From: GWE2-42-39 sp963668595
Lineage (GTDB): Bacteria > Bacteroidota > Bacteroidia > Bacteroidales > Prolixibacteraceae
Length of the DNA: 64,000 bases
Direction: 5' to 3'
NCBI GenBank assembly: GCA_963668595.1
Contig: OY764876.1
Span: 3,906,001-3,970,000, forward strand
Shown: positions 18,057-26,726 of the stretch, piece after piece
Position numbering within the stretch: the stretch's first letter is position 1
How the letters are laid out: every line of letters begins with the position of its first letter
Notes under the pieces: generated by a model
Databases searched by the model: none
Told to the model about the DNA's origin: nothing
Seen by the model: only the letters and a program-made list of their open reading frames with translations
Position numbers and translations under genes: made by a program

Positions 18057-18178
18057 GCTAGTGCTGATTTTTAATCAATATTTTTTTACATAAGATTGAA
18101 TCGTGTGAAAATAATTTGTCGTAAATTGAGAACAATCAGAAGAGATTGTTTTTATGCTGATTGTAAATCTGCATAAGC
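18057..18178. repeat. Palindromic repeat element B, right of TIR gene
   Basis: 122-bp unit starting GCTAGTGCTGATTTTTAATC and ending GATTGTAAATCTGCATAAGC, imperfectly inverted to its own start. Shares TAAGATTGAAT and GTGTGAA blocks with element A at 16808 in the same orientation. Confidence 0.7.
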
Positions 18179-18222
18179 AAAGATAATTAGACACAGTTAT
18201 TACTAACAAAACGAATTAACCC

Positions 18223-18642
18223 ATGAATTTAAAATTATTGATTTCCCTTATTGCGATCGTTATTATCGCAGGATGTAGCAGTAAAAAAGAAAGCACTCCT
18301 GATTTGAACGGAGCCTGGCAATTAGTATCGTATCAGTATGGTCACTCGTCGGAAAAAACAGTCGGAGAAAATCTGAAAAAAATCAAATTAATTACCGCAA
18401 ATCATTTTGTGTTTGTTCATTATGGAACCGATGACAAAATGCTAACAAGTACTGCAGGTGGTCGGATTAGCTATGATGGAAAAACATATATCGAAACGAT
18501 CGATTTTGCTGATAATACCATGAAAAACTATTTAGACAATAAGCAAACATTTGTCGTAAAACTTGATAATGATAAAATGTTTCTGGAGGGGCAGTTGTCT
18601 GACGGTTTAAAAATTAAAGAAGTTTGGCAGAAGTTAGAATAG
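18223..18642 (+). CDS. Small lipoprotein, lipocalin-like
   Basis: 139 residues with a lipoprotein signal (LISLIAIVIIAGCSS, Cys18). The mature part has DLNGAWQLVSYQY at its start, typical of lipocalin-like (DUF4488-type) domains of Bacteroidota, then beta-strands with FVFVHYGTDD and VKLDNDKMFLEGQL. Ligand unknown. Stands alone between repeats; a dispersed hairpin follows 50 bp after its stop. Confidence 0.75.
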   Translation: MNLKLLISLIAIVIIAGCSSKKESTPDLNGAWQLVSYQYGHSSEKTVGENLKKIKLITANHFVFVHYGTDDKMLTSTAGGRISYDGKTYIETIDFADNTMKNYLDNKQTFVVKLDNDKMFLEGQLSDGLKIKEVWQKLE

Positions 18643-18693
18643 GTGTGATCGCACCGAAAAAGAACAGATTGTTTCACTCTCTTTATAGCTTTC

Positions 18694-18726
18694 ATTTATC
18701 GGACGACTTCGAGTCGTCCGATAAAT
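18694..18726. repeat. Dispersed hairpin repeat, copy 3
   Basis: Perfect 15-bp stem ATTTATCGGACGACT / AGTCGTCCGATAAAT with a 3-nt loop, following the small lipoprotein gene. Same family as 13171, 15394 and 26672. Confidence 0.9.
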
Positions 18727-18744
18727 AAACAGACCACCCAATCG
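18721..18744 (+). repeat. 24-bp direct repeat, left copy
   Basis: Begins ATAAATAAACAGACC and is repeated exactly at 19348-19371. The two copies bracket the 153-residue membrane protein gene. The left copy overlaps the end of hairpin copy 3. Confidence 0.85.
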
Positions 18745-18748
18745 TCCC

Positions 18749-18834
18749 CTCGCTCCTTGAAATATCCCCGTTCTCAGCCGCTAATGCTGATTTGCAATCA
18801 GCATTTTTAAACGCAGGATTTTTAATCCTGCACC
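18749..18834. repeat. REP-like palindromes and copy of element A start
   Basis: 18749-18800 repeats 16777-16828 with few changes. It then forms two small palindromes, GCTGATTTGCAATCAGC and GCAGGATTTTTAATCCTGC, of the kind seen as REP-like sequences in Bacteroidota genomes. Confidence 0.7.
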
Positions 18835-18883
18835 ACAACCGACTGATAAAACGAAAATGCAAAACGAATACTGAATATAATTT

Positions 18884-19345
18884 ATGACGACAACGAGTAA
18901 AAGACGAATATTAAAGACTTTATTCTGGATAATATTTGTCATTATCGGTACTATACCATTTGTTGACTGGGTTAGAAAAAATAAAGTTTATAATGAATTT
19001 ATAGATATTGAGTCTTCTATATATGAAGCAATGCCCAATGAGAATGGTGGAGATATTGCATTATATCTCTCGTATTGTGATACGGTAATTCAATATATAA
19101 ATTGCCATCCAATTGAACTCGATTTTAATATTGATTGCCCTGATTATTCGTTCGGGAAAGATACAATGAGTAATGGAAATAATTTTATTAAGCAAGTTCA
19201 AATCATTGACAGTAAATATCGAGAGTTGGGACGAAGAGCAAAGTATTTATTTTTCGCTGTAATGATTATCGGTCATATTTTATTAGCATTATCGAAACAT
19301 TTTGTTGACAGAAAATTTAAGACCGTTGAAAAAGATGCAGATTAA
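18884..19345 (+). CDS. Hypothetical protein with two membrane segments
   Basis: 153 residues, AT-rich. One hydrophobic helix near the start (TLFWIIFVIIGTIPFVDWV) and one near the end (YLFFAVMIIGHILLALS), with a roughly 80-residue soluble loop containing three cysteines (YLSYCDT, INCHP, NIDCPDYSFG). No family recognised. It is bracketed by exact 24-bp direct repeats, which suggests it was gained or duplicated as a unit. Confidence 0.6.
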   Translation: MTTTSKRRILKTLFWIIFVIIGTIPFVDWVRKNKVYNEFIDIESSIYEAMPNENGGDIALYLSYCDTVIQYINCHPIELDFNIDCPDYSFGKDTMSNGNNFIKQVQIIDSKYRELGRRAKYLFFAVMIIGHILLALSKHFVDRKFKTVEKDAD

Positions 19346-19347
19346 TA

Positions 19348-19371
19348 ATAAATAAACAGACCACCCAATCG
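19348..19371 (+). repeat. 24-bp direct repeat, right copy
   Basis: Exact copy of 18721-18744, starting 2 bp after the stop codon of the small membrane protein gene. Confidence 0.85.
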
Positions 19372-19418
19372 CCTCCGAATTGTCAATAGTAAATAATTGA
19401 ATGGTAAATGGTTTTCAT

Positions 19419-21440
19419 TTACTTCCCGCCTTTTTCTTTCAGAATTTCCTGAAGTCGGAACATCTCGTCGCGAAGCTGTGCTGCGGCAATAAAATCGAGT
19501 TCTTTGGCCGCGGCCTGCATTTCTTTTTTCACTTTTTCGATGGCTTTTTCGAGTGCCGGAATACTCATGTACTGCACCACCGGATCGGCTGCCACATCGG
19601 GATGCGAAGCCCCGCCTGAATAGCTTTCCGTTTTGTCGCTGCGGAATTCGTAGCCAATAATTTCGCGGGTAGGTTTCACTATCGCTGTCGGCACGATATT
19701 GTTTTCCTCGTTGTATTTTAACTGCCTTTCGCGCCGGTAATTGGTCGAATCAATGGTCTTTTGCATCGAGTCGGTGATTTTGTCGGCGTACATAATTACG
19801 CGGCCATTCAGATTTCGGGCAGCGCGCCCTGCTGTCTGCGTGAGCGAACGTTCCGAGCGCAGGAAACCTTCTTTGTCGGCATCCAGAATAGCCACCAGCG
19901 ACACTTCAGGTAAGTCGAGCCCCTCGCGAAGCAGGTTGATTCCTACCAGCACATCGAAGATGCCTTTACGCAGGTCTTCCATAATTTGTACGCGTTCCAG
20001 CGTGTCCACATCCGAATGGATATAGCGGGTTTTTACTCCGAAATTCAGAAAATATTTGGTGAGTTCTTCGGCCATGCGTTTGGTGAGCGTGGTCACCAGC
20101 ACCCGCTCGTTTTTTTCGGTTCGCAGCGAAATCTCGTGCATCAGGTCATCAATCTGGTTCTCGCTGGGGCGCACGTCGATAATCGGGTCGAGCAAGCCTG
20201 TTGGGCGGATGATTTGTTCCACCACCACACCTTCCGATTTTTCCAATTCGTAATCGGCCGGCGTGGCACTTACAAAAACCGTTTGCCCTGCCAGCGATTC
20301 AAATTCTTCGAAACGCAGCGGACGGTTATCGATGGCTGCCGGAAGCCGGAACGCATATTCAACCAGATTAATTTTGCGCGAATGGTCGCCGCCGTACATG
20401 GCCCGAATTTGAGGAATAGTAACATGACTTTCGTCGATGATGGTCAGAAAATCTTTTGGGAAATAGTCGAGCAAACAGAAAGGGCGAGTGCCTGCGTCGC
20501 GTCCGTCGAAATAGCGCGAGTAGTTTTCAATACCCGGGCAATAGCCCAGCTCGCGCATCATTTCCATATCGTATTCCACCCGTTCCTGAATTCGTTTGGC
20601 CTCCTGAAATTTGCCTGCCGAGCGGAAAAACTCAATCTGTTTTACCAAATCGTCCTGAATTTGCCGAATGGCTTGTTGCATACGTTCCTTGGTGGTCACA
20701 AAAATATTGGCCGGATAAATTACCACATGTTCATGTTCTTCAATTACTGCGCCACTGGCCGGATCGAATGAGTGAATTTCCTCAATTTCGTCGCCCCAGA
20801 AAATGATTTTGTAGGCAATGTCGGCATAAGCCGGAAACACATCAACCGTGTCGCCTTTTACCCTGAAATTGCCTCGCTGAAACTCAATCTCGCTGCGCGA
20901 ATAAAGTGCATCAACCAGCTTGCGCAGAAACACATTGCGGCTAACGGTTTCGCCTTTCAGTACTTTGGTCACGTTGGCATGAAAATCTTCCGGATTGCCA
21001 ATTCCATACAGGCAGGATACCGATGAAACCACAATCACATCGCGTCGTCCCGACAAGAGGGCAGAGGTGGTGCTGAGTCGCAGTTTTTCAATATCCTGAT
21101 TGATCGATAAATCTTTCTCTATATAGGTGTCCGAAGACGGAATATACGCTTCGGGCTGATAATAATCGTAATACGAAACGAAATATTCTACTGCATTGTT
21201 GGGGAAGAATTGTTTCATTTCGCTGTAAAGCTGGGCGGCCAGTGTTTTATTGTGACTCAGAATCAGCGCTGGACGTTGTGTCGTTTCGATTACATTGGCC
21301 ATGGTAAATGTTTTCCCTGAACCAGTTACACCAAGTAGCGTTTGGAACGGCACATCCTGATAAATGCCTTCCGACAGTTGCCGAATGGCTTCAGGTTGAT
21401 CGCCGGTGGGCTTGTAATTCGAAACAATTTTAAAATCCAT
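19419..21440 (-). CDS. uvrB: Excinuclease ABC subunit B
   Basis: A full-length 673-residue UvrB. Seen: N-terminal KPTGDQPEAI, Walker A LLGVTGSGKTFTMANVI, the beta-hairpin region YYDYYQPEAYIPSSDTYIEK, helicase DESH box in TIIDESHVTIPQI, motif VI QTAGRAARN and the C-terminal UVR coiled coil (AAKELDFIAAAQLRDEM). It loads onto damaged DNA with UvrA and positions UvrC for incision. It is the last gene of a probable three-gene operon with a nuclease/phosphatase-fold lipoprotein and a HAD phosphatase (gaps 24 and 12 bp). Confidence 0.98.
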   Translation of the reverse strand: MDFKIVSNYKPTGDQPEAIRQLSEGIYQDVPFQTLLGVTGSGKTFTMANVIETTQRPALILSHNKTLAAQLYSEMKQFFPNNAVEYFVSYYDYYQPEAYIPSSDTYIEKDLSINQDIEKLRLSTTSALLSGRRDVIVVSSVSCLYGIGNPEDFHANVTKVLKGETVSRNVFLRKLVDALYSRSEIEFQRGNFRVKGDTVDVFPAYADIAYKIIFWGDEIEEIHSFDPASGAVIEEHEHVVIYPANIFVTTKERMQQAIRQIQDDLVKQIEFFRSAGKFQEAKRIQERVEYDMEMMRELGYCPGIENYSRYFDGRDAGTRPFCLLDYFPKDFLTIIDESHVTIPQIRAMYGGDHSRKINLVEYAFRLPAAIDNRPLRFEEFESLAGQTVFVSATPADYELEKSEGVVVEQIIRPTGLLDPIIDVRPSENQIDDLMHEISLRTEKNERVLVTTLTKRMAEELTKYFLNFGVKTRYIHSDVDTLERVQIMEDLRKGIFDVLVGINLLREGLDLPEVSLVAILDADKEGFLRSERSLTQTAGRAARNLNGRVIMYADKITDSMQKTIDSTNYRRERQLKYNEENNIVPTAIVKPTREIIGYEFRSDKTESYSGGASHPDVAADPVVQYMSIPALEKAIEKVKKEMQAAAKELDFIAAAQLRDEMFRLQEILKEKGGK

Positions 21441-21464
21441 GGTTATCTGTTTTCCGCCTTGTTG

Positions 21465-22469
21465 CTATCGTGTTTTTAAAACAAAATATACCGGAAAATG
21501 ATCACTCACTCCGCCGTAATAATTGGAGCCTCCGTATGTTCTGTTTGGCGAAGTTTCTCCTTTTTTGCTGGTGAACTCCATCCATTTTTTTCTGAAGATA
21601 TAACCGCGTGCTCCGTCCACTTCGCAGCCTTTGCCGTTAATGAGTGAGCGCGAAACCACTAAATTATCGAGCATGTTCCAGTTTCCCCGATAAAAATAAG
21701 TGCCTAGATTTTGCTCGTCGAGCGGAAGCATCAGGTTTACCAGTGGAGCATTGCTGCCCGGAGCTTTGGCTCCCAGTGTTTCAATCAAACTTTTATTCAG
21801 CGGTTCGTCATTCATGTCGCCCATGATGACAATATTGGCTTTGGGATTTTGGGCAAGCACTTCGTCAACTTTGCTTTTCAGAATCGAGGCAACCTGCATG
21901 CGCTTGGCTTCTGTTTCCTCTTCGCCGCCAATGCGCGAAGGCCAGTGATTCACAAAAACATGAAAAGTTTCTTTGCCAATTTTTCCTGAAACATGTAAAA
22001 TATCGCGGGTTTTCCATTTGGGTTCGTCGGCAAAACCAACCGGAATGGCTTCCGAACTGCTGATTTTGAAAACTGACGGACGGTACAGCAACGCCACATC
22101 AATGCCGCGTGGATCGGGGCTTTCGAACTGGGTAATGGCGTATTTCCCTGCCTGCAAATATTTGTTTGCAACCAGATCGTTGAGAACCTGACGATTTTCA
22201 ATTTCGCACAATCCGATTAATGCGGGGAGCGCAACAGTATCGATTTCGGATAACACCCGGGCAAGATCAGATTGTTTTTTCTGATAACGGGCAAGGTCCC
22301 ATTTTTTTTCGCTGTCGGGCAAAAACTCGTTGTCGTTGATGTGCGGATCATCCTGGGTGTCGAACAGATTTTCCGTGTTATAAAATGCTACAGTCAGCGA
22401 TTGCTGGCTCTTTGTACAGGCACCAAGTGATGCCAGTACGATTACTGCTATCCAGAAAAAATGCTTCAT
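21465..22469 (-). CDS. Endonuclease/exonuclease/phosphatase-family lipoprotein
   Basis: 334 residues with a lipoprotein signal (VIVLASLGACTK). The mature part is an EEP fold: VAFYNTENLFD, IGLCEIENRQVL, VNHWPSRIGGEEE, VIMGDMNDEP and the terminal GVSDHFPVYF carry the metal-binding Asn/Glu and catalytic Asp/His residues. Members cleave phosphodiesters in nucleic acids or other compounds. Being membrane anchored outside the cytosol, it is unlikely to work directly with UvrB despite sharing the operon. Confidence 0.9.
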   Translation of the reverse strand: MKHFFWIAVIVLASLGACTKSQQSLTVAFYNTENLFDTQDDPHINDNEFLPDSEKKWDLARYQKKQSDLARVLSEIDTVALPALIGLCEIENRQVLNDLVANKYLQAGKYAITQFESPDPRGIDVALLYRPSVFKISSSEAIPVGFADEPKWKTRDILHVSGKIGKETFHVFVNHWPSRIGGEEETEAKRMQVASILKSKVDEVLAQNPKANIVIMGDMNDEPLNKSLIETLGAKAPGSNAPLVNLMLPLDEQNLGTYFYRGNWNMLDNLVVSRSLINGKGCEVDGARGYIFRKKWMEFTSKKGETSPNRTYGGSNYYGGVSDHFPVYFVLKTR

Positions 22470-22481
22470 TTTATTTTCAGA

Positions 22482-23096
22482 TTAAAATAGTTGTTTCCCG
22501 ATACTAACTTCATAATAATCGCGTACATCGGTAATCATCATGCCAACCGATTGTGCTGCCTGAATACCCAAAATACCATCTTCGAAAACCTCGCAGAATT
22601 CGGGTGCAACCTGCATCTGTTCGGCGCATTTCAAAAAGGTCTCGGGATGAGGTTTGAAATTAGTGACATCTTCGGAACAAACCAAAATCTGGAAATAATC
22701 TTTTAGTCCGATAATCTCAAGTGTTTTCAGCGCCAGGCGGCGGGCACTTCCGGTTCCGATTGACATGGGGAGCTTCCCGTGATATTTTTTTACCAGATTT
22801 ACAACTGGTTCAATTGGTTGGGTCAGGTGCATATTGGCCTCGAATTCGGTTTCTTTTGCATCGCCCATTTCTTTTGGGTCGATATTTTTGTTGAACATCT
22901 CGTTCAGTTTCTCTACTGTTGGGTAAAGCGGAATACCTGCCAGTTGCGCAAATAATTCAACGGTAAAGTCAATGTCGTAGCGGGCCGCCGCATTGCGCCA
23001 TGCAATAAAATGGATGGGCATGGTATCAGCCAGTGTTCCGTCGAGATCAAAAATGAGTGCTTTTGCCTGAGATTGAATATCTAATTCGTTCATCAT
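22482..23096 (-). CDS. HAD-superfamily phosphatase (beta-phosphoglucomutase/YqaB-like)
   Basis: 204 residues. HAD motif I is FDLDGTLADTMPIH, followed by an alpha-helical cap; motif II is SIGTGSARRLA, motif III lysine is in NFKPHPETF and motif IV is VFEDGILGIQAA. This layout is that of small sugar-phosphate phosphatases such as YqaB. Whether it is a phosphatase or mutase is not decidable from the sequence. It starts the uvrB operon. The promoter box at 23123-23130 lies 27 bp upstream. Confidence 0.92.
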   Translation of the reverse strand: MMNELDIQSQAKALIFDLDGTLADTMPIHFIAWRNAAARYDIDFTVELFAQLAGIPLYPTVEKLNEMFNKNIDPKEMGDAKETEFEANMHLTQPIEPVVNLVKKYHGKLPMSIGTGSARRLALKTLEIIGLKDYFQILVCSEDVTNFKPHPETFLKCAEQMQVAPEFCEVFEDGILGIQAAQSVGMMITDVRDYYEVSIGKQLF

Positions 23097-23122
23097 TTTT
23101 ACATTGCAATTTTAATGAACGA

Positions 23123-23130
23123 CAAAAGTA
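23123..23130 (-). promoter_or_regulatory. -7 promoter box for HAD-EEP-uvrB operon
   Basis: Minus-strand TACTTTTG, an exact TAnnTTTG match, 27 bases upstream of the HAD gene start. Confidence 0.5.
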
Positions 23131-23215
23131 ACCATGTAAATGGGAGTACCAATAAAAGCACTTTTTTCTTTAAGGAAAAATTAACACTTTTGCTGTTCAT
23201 TTTTTATGAAGTATC

Positions 23216-23599
23216 ATGAGCCAAAACCTTTTAGTTACGTTTACCAGTTCGGCCCAATTTGGGATATTCGGTGCGATTGTGCTGATCATTTTTGGCTGGG
23301 TGGATAAGAAAGACCGCTTTACCGACATTGGCCGGTTTTTGTTTATGGCACTGGGCATTTATGCATTGTGGGTCATTTTGACGGGACAAATTCATGTGCC
23401 CGAAGTTGCGGTTGGTGAAATCTCAAAAGAAATGCGGATTATTTCCTTTTTCAAAGGCTTGGTGCTGTGCGGCGGAATTTCTTTGCTCTCGTACGTGCTG
23501 AAATTAATGCATGTGCGTTATTACCGGCTGGTTACAATTTTGTGTATGGCTCTGGCTTTGTTCCTGTTTTTTACGGTGAATAATATTCAGCAAGCCTGA
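23216..23599 (+). CDS. Hypothetical four-helix membrane protein
   Basis: 127 residues with four hydrophobic segments (FGIFGAIVLIIFGWV, FLFMALGIYALWVILTG, GLVLCGGISLLSYVL, LVTILCMALALFLFF). No conserved motif recognised. It is monocistronic and divergent from the HAD gene. Confidence 0.6.
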   Translation: MSQNLLVTFTSSAQFGIFGAIVLIIFGWVDKKDRFTDIGRFLFMALGIYALWVILTGQIHVPEVAVGEISKEMRIISFFKGLVLCGGISLLSYVLKLMHVRYYRLVTILCMALALFLFFTVNNIQQA

Positions 23600-23607
23600 T
23601 TTTTAAA

Positions 23608-23690
23608 TCCTTTTCCGTCTTCCCTTTTTCTGTCTCCCTTTCTCCGTTCTTCCTTTTCCTTTCTCCGTTCTCCCTTTTCCGGAGCCCGTT
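23608..23690 (+). repeat. Pyrimidine-only tract with imperfect tandem repeat
   Basis: About 80 bases made almost only of C and T on the plus strand, with a roughly 22-bp unit (CCTTTCTCCGTTCT...) repeated twice. It lies between convergent membrane protein genes. Not a hairpin. Confidence 0.7.
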
Positions 23691-23691
23691 T

Positions 23692-24156
23692 TTACCTTTT
23701 TGCCAGACCGTTTTCGAAAAGAATGCGTTCCAACTCGGTATTAATTTGCTCTACCTCTTTTTTACTAAGACCAGTGAGACTCACGGTTGGATAGTCGGCA
23801 ACTCCGCGTTGCGTTTTTACAGTTAAAGTAAGTTCGCGCAACGGAAATCCTTTCAGTAATTTATATCGAAAAAGCAATTCGTGAGGAAAATCGATAGAAC
23901 TGTATTCGCGACCAAACAACGTAATCAGCGAGTAGTAACGCAGCGTTACTTTTCCCCGTTCCGATTTGAACGACACATAACTAAAGTTGAGGAAAAAACA
24001 CAAAATCAACAGAACAAGCAAGCCTAGTCCGAGGTAGATGGCATAAATATCTTGCTTCTTCCAGATAAAGAAAAGGGCTGCAAGAATAAATGCCAGCACT
24101 ATCAGATTGAAGCTCCGCTTGATGGTTTTTGCCCGTTTTTGATTACTTATCTCCAT
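23692..24156 (-). CDS. Hypothetical membrane protein with PH-like cytosolic domain
   Basis: 154 residues: two adjacent transmembrane helices (about 18-33 and 39-57) and a beta-rich soluble tail with VSFKSERGKVTLRYYSLITLFG, resembling bacterial PH-like domains attached to paired helices. Function unknown. Divergent from aroB. Confidence 0.55.
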   Translation of the reverse strand: MEISNQKRAKTIKRSFNLIVLAFILAALFFIWKKQDIYAIYLGLGLLVLLILCFFLNFSYVSFKSERGKVTLRYYSLITLFGREYSSIDFPHELLFRYKLLKGFPLRELTLTVKTQRGVADYPTVSLTGLSKKEVEQINTELERILFENGLAKR

Positions 24157-24225
24157 AAAATTTTAACGAATCGTAAAAAAAAGTACTGCATTTCTTTCTG
24201 CGCCGGGTCTCTGTCGAAAATAGTT

Positions 24226-24233
24226 TAACTTTG
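24226..24233 (+). promoter_or_regulatory. -7 promoter box for aroB
   Basis: TAACTTTG, an exact TAnnTTTG match, 24 bases before the aroB start. Confidence 0.5.
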
Positions 24234-24256
24234 ATGTTTTCATAAACAGACGGCCC

Positions 24257-25321
24257 ATGACCGAATCAAAAATACATGCAAATATTGTCTTTTCACAACA
24301 ATCGGTAAAAGAACTGGCATTGTTGGTTGAAAAGTATCCCGAAGGAAAGGTTTTTTTACTGACCGAAACACAGGCGGCTGGCTTTTGCCTGCCAGCAGTG
24401 GCTGAATTGCTCGAACAGAAAAACATCCGCAAGATGGAAATTGAACCGGGGGAAGAAAATAAATCGATTCGCTCGGTCGAAAAAGTATGGCAGTTTTTGT
24501 CTGAAAATGGTGCCGACCGAAAATCGTTGCTCATCAATTTAGGAGGCGGAATGCTTACCGATTTGGGCGGTTTCGCTGCATCGACATTCAAACGGGGTCT
24601 CGATTTTGTGAATATTCCCACTACTTTGTTGGCGCAGGTGGATGCTTCGTTGGGCGGCAAAACAGGTTTCAATTTCAATGGTTTGAAAAATGAGATTGGC
24701 GTGTTTCAGGAACCCGTAGCAGTGCTGATTGATACAACATTTCTGAAAACCATTGACCGGAGCAATTTTTTGTCGGGTTACGCCGAGATGATCAAACACG
24801 GCCTGATAAAAAGCCGCGAACATTGGGACGAGTTGCAGCACTTCGATTTTGAATCGGTTAATTATGCAGCACTTCAGCAAATGATTGCCCACTCGGTAGC
24901 CGTAAAAGAGTGGTTTGTGATGAACGATCCGACGGAGAAAAATATTCGCAAAGCGCTTAATCTGGGACACACTGCCGGACACGCCTTCGAAAGTTATGCC
25001 ATGAAAACGGGTCGCCCGATGTTGCACGGCTATGCGGTGGTGTATGGAATCATCGTCGAATTATTTCTTTCAGTGAATAAATGTGGGTTCGACGCGGCTT
25101 TGTTACAGCAGATAAGCCGATGGCTCATTGATTTATACGGCAAATTTGACATTGCGGAAAGCGATTTTGATGCTTTGTTCGAACTAATGACTCATGATAA
25201 GAAAAATGAGGCTGGACGTATTAATTTTACACTGATTCCCGAAATTGGTCAGTTTGCAATTGACCAGCATTGCAACAAGGATGAAGTTTTTGAGGCACTG
25301 AATTTCTATCGCAATTTGTGA
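24257..25321 (+). CDS. aroB: 3-dehydroquinate synthase
   Basis: 354 residues with the AroB NAD and phosphate motifs: NLGGGMLTDLGGFAAST, IPTTLLAQVDASLGGKTGFN and the metal-site histidines in LNLGHTAGHAFE and MLHGYAVVYG. It converts DAHP to 3-dehydroquinate, step two of the shikimate pathway. aroA follows after 58 bp on the same strand, so the pair is probably co-transcribed. Confidence 0.97.
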   Translation: MTESKIHANIVFSQQSVKELALLVEKYPEGKVFLLTETQAAGFCLPAVAELLEQKNIRKMEIEPGEENKSIRSVEKVWQFLSENGADRKSLLINLGGGMLTDLGGFAASTFKRGLDFVNIPTTLLAQVDASLGGKTGFNFNGLKNEIGVFQEPVAVLIDTTFLKTIDRSNFLSGYAEMIKHGLIKSREHWDELQHFDFESVNYAALQQMIAHSVAVKEWFVMNDPTEKNIRKALNLGHTAGHAFESYAMKTGRPMLHGYAVVYGIIVELFLSVNKCGFDAALLQQISRWLIDLYGKFDIAESDFDALFELMTHDKKNEAGRINFTLIPEIGQFAIDQHCNKDEVFEALNFYRNL

Positions 25322-25379
25322 AGTCGTTATCAATCCTAATCCTGATTTGGAATTTGGATTTTAAAATTTGGAATTTCTA

Positions 25380-26609
25380 ATGAAGTATATTGTTTCGAAA
25401 CCTGAAACTTCGCTAAAAGGAAGCATCAAACTTCCGGCATCGAAAAGTGTTGCCAACCGGGCACTGATTATTCATGCTCTGAGTTACAGCCCGTATCCGC
25501 TTGACAACATTTCCGACAGCGACGACACCCGCGTGATGCAACAGGTATTCAACTCGAATACCAATGTTTTCGATATTGGTCACGCAGGAACCGCGATGCG
25601 TTTTCTTACTGCATTTTTGGCGAAAATTGTGGGCGAATGGACGCTTACCGGATCGGAACGCATGAAACAACGACCCATCGGTATTTTGGTGGATGCGCTG
25701 GTGCAACTTGGTGCCCGCATCGAGTACCTCGAAAACGAAGGTTTTCCTCCTTTGAAAATATTTGGTTCGCACCTTAAAGGCGGTATTATCGAACTCGATG
25801 GAAGTGTGTCGAGCCAGTATATTTCGGCTTTGCTGATGATTGCCCCTGCGGTGGAAGGTGGATTGACGCTTCGTTTGAAAAACAAAATTATGTCGCGCTC
25901 TTACATCGAGCTAACTTTAAAGTTGATGGAACAATTTGGGGTGAATCATGTCTGGAAAGGCAACGAAATTCGCATTGCCGAGCAAGCTTATCGTCCGATT
26001 GCTTACACGGTGGAAGCCGACTGGTCGGGTGCTTCGTATTGGTACCAAATGGCCGCTCTGGCTGATGAGGTGGATGTATTGCTCGAAGATTTGAAACTGG
26101 ACAGCCTGCAGGGCGATTGCGCCATTGCCAAATGGTTCGAAGCCTTTGGCGTGCTTTCCGAAGAAACTGAAAAAGGAGTTCGCCTGAGTAAAACAGAAAG
26201 TCGTTTACCTTCGGTGCTGCAACTCAATTTTATTGAAAACCCCGATGTAGCGCAGTCTTTTGCCGTATTGTGTGTGAAGAAAAATATTCCTTTCCATTTC
26301 ACCGGACTTGAAACCCTGAAAATAAAAGAAACCAACCGCATTGAAGCTTTGCAGATTGAGCTGGCAAAGTTTGGCGCAACACTTACCGAACCCACGCATG
26401 GCGAGCTAAAATGGGATGGCAAACTTGTCGAGGTGACTGAAATTCCTTCGGTAGCAACTTACAAAGATCATCGCATGGCCTTGGCATTTGCCCCAGCCTG
26501 CCTGGGCAGTACGTCCGTTGCCATTGAAGAGCCGATGGTGGTCACCAAATCGTACCCTGCCTATTGGGAAGATTTGAAAAAAGTGGGCTTCTCGGTGGAG
26601 GAATTGTAA
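25380..26609 (+). CDS. aroA: 3-phosphoshikimate 1-carboxyvinyltransferase (EPSP synthase)
   Basis: ATG at 25380 chosen over an in-frame TTG four codons earlier. The 409-residue enzyme shows LPASKSVANRALI (phosphoenolpyruvate and shikimate phosphate site), GTAMRFLTAFLA, SSQYISALLM, KETNRIEALQIEL and a C-terminal YKDHRMALAFAP. These are the EPSP synthase signatures. It follows aroB. A dispersed hairpin repeat lies 63 bp after its stop. Confidence 0.96.
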   Translation: MKYIVSKPETSLKGSIKLPASKSVANRALIIHALSYSPYPLDNISDSDDTRVMQQVFNSNTNVFDIGHAGTAMRFLTAFLAKIVGEWTLTGSERMKQRPIGILVDALVQLGARIEYLENEGFPPLKIFGSHLKGGIIELDGSVSSQYISALLMIAPAVEGGLTLRLKNKIMSRSYIELTLKLMEQFGVNHVWKGNEIRIAEQAYRPIAYTVEADWSGASYWYQMAALADEVDVLLEDLKLDSLQGDCAIAKWFEAFGVLSEETEKGVRLSKTESRLPSVLQLNFIENPDVAQSFAVLCVKKNIPFHFTGLETLKIKETNRIEALQIELAKFGATLTEPTHGELKWDGKLVEVTEIPSVATYKDHRMALAFAPACLGSTSVAIEEPMVVTKSYPAYWEDLKKVGFSVEEL

Positions 26610-26671
26610 GCACAATAGGGCGCAATAGAAAAATAATTATTTACTGAACGCGCAGCCGCGTGTTCGTATTG

Positions 26672-26708
26672 TTATTGATCGGATGAACCCAAGTCATCCG
26701 ATCAATAA
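26672..26708. repeat. Dispersed hairpin repeat, copy 4
   Basis: 15-bp stem TTATTGATCGGATGA / TCATCCGATCAATAA with a 7-nt loop. Compared with the other copies, GGACGA/TCGTCC became GGATGA/TCATCC, a paired change that keeps the stem. Confidence 0.9.
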
Positions 26709-26726
26709 GATATAATTTTTCTTTCC

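Noticed and set aside
19986..20771. 261-codon antisense frame in uvrB
   Set aside because: Shadow of uvrB; composition biased and no motif.
13171..26708. CRISPR array
   Set aside because: The repeats are few, widely spaced, palindromic and have genes between; no cas gene.
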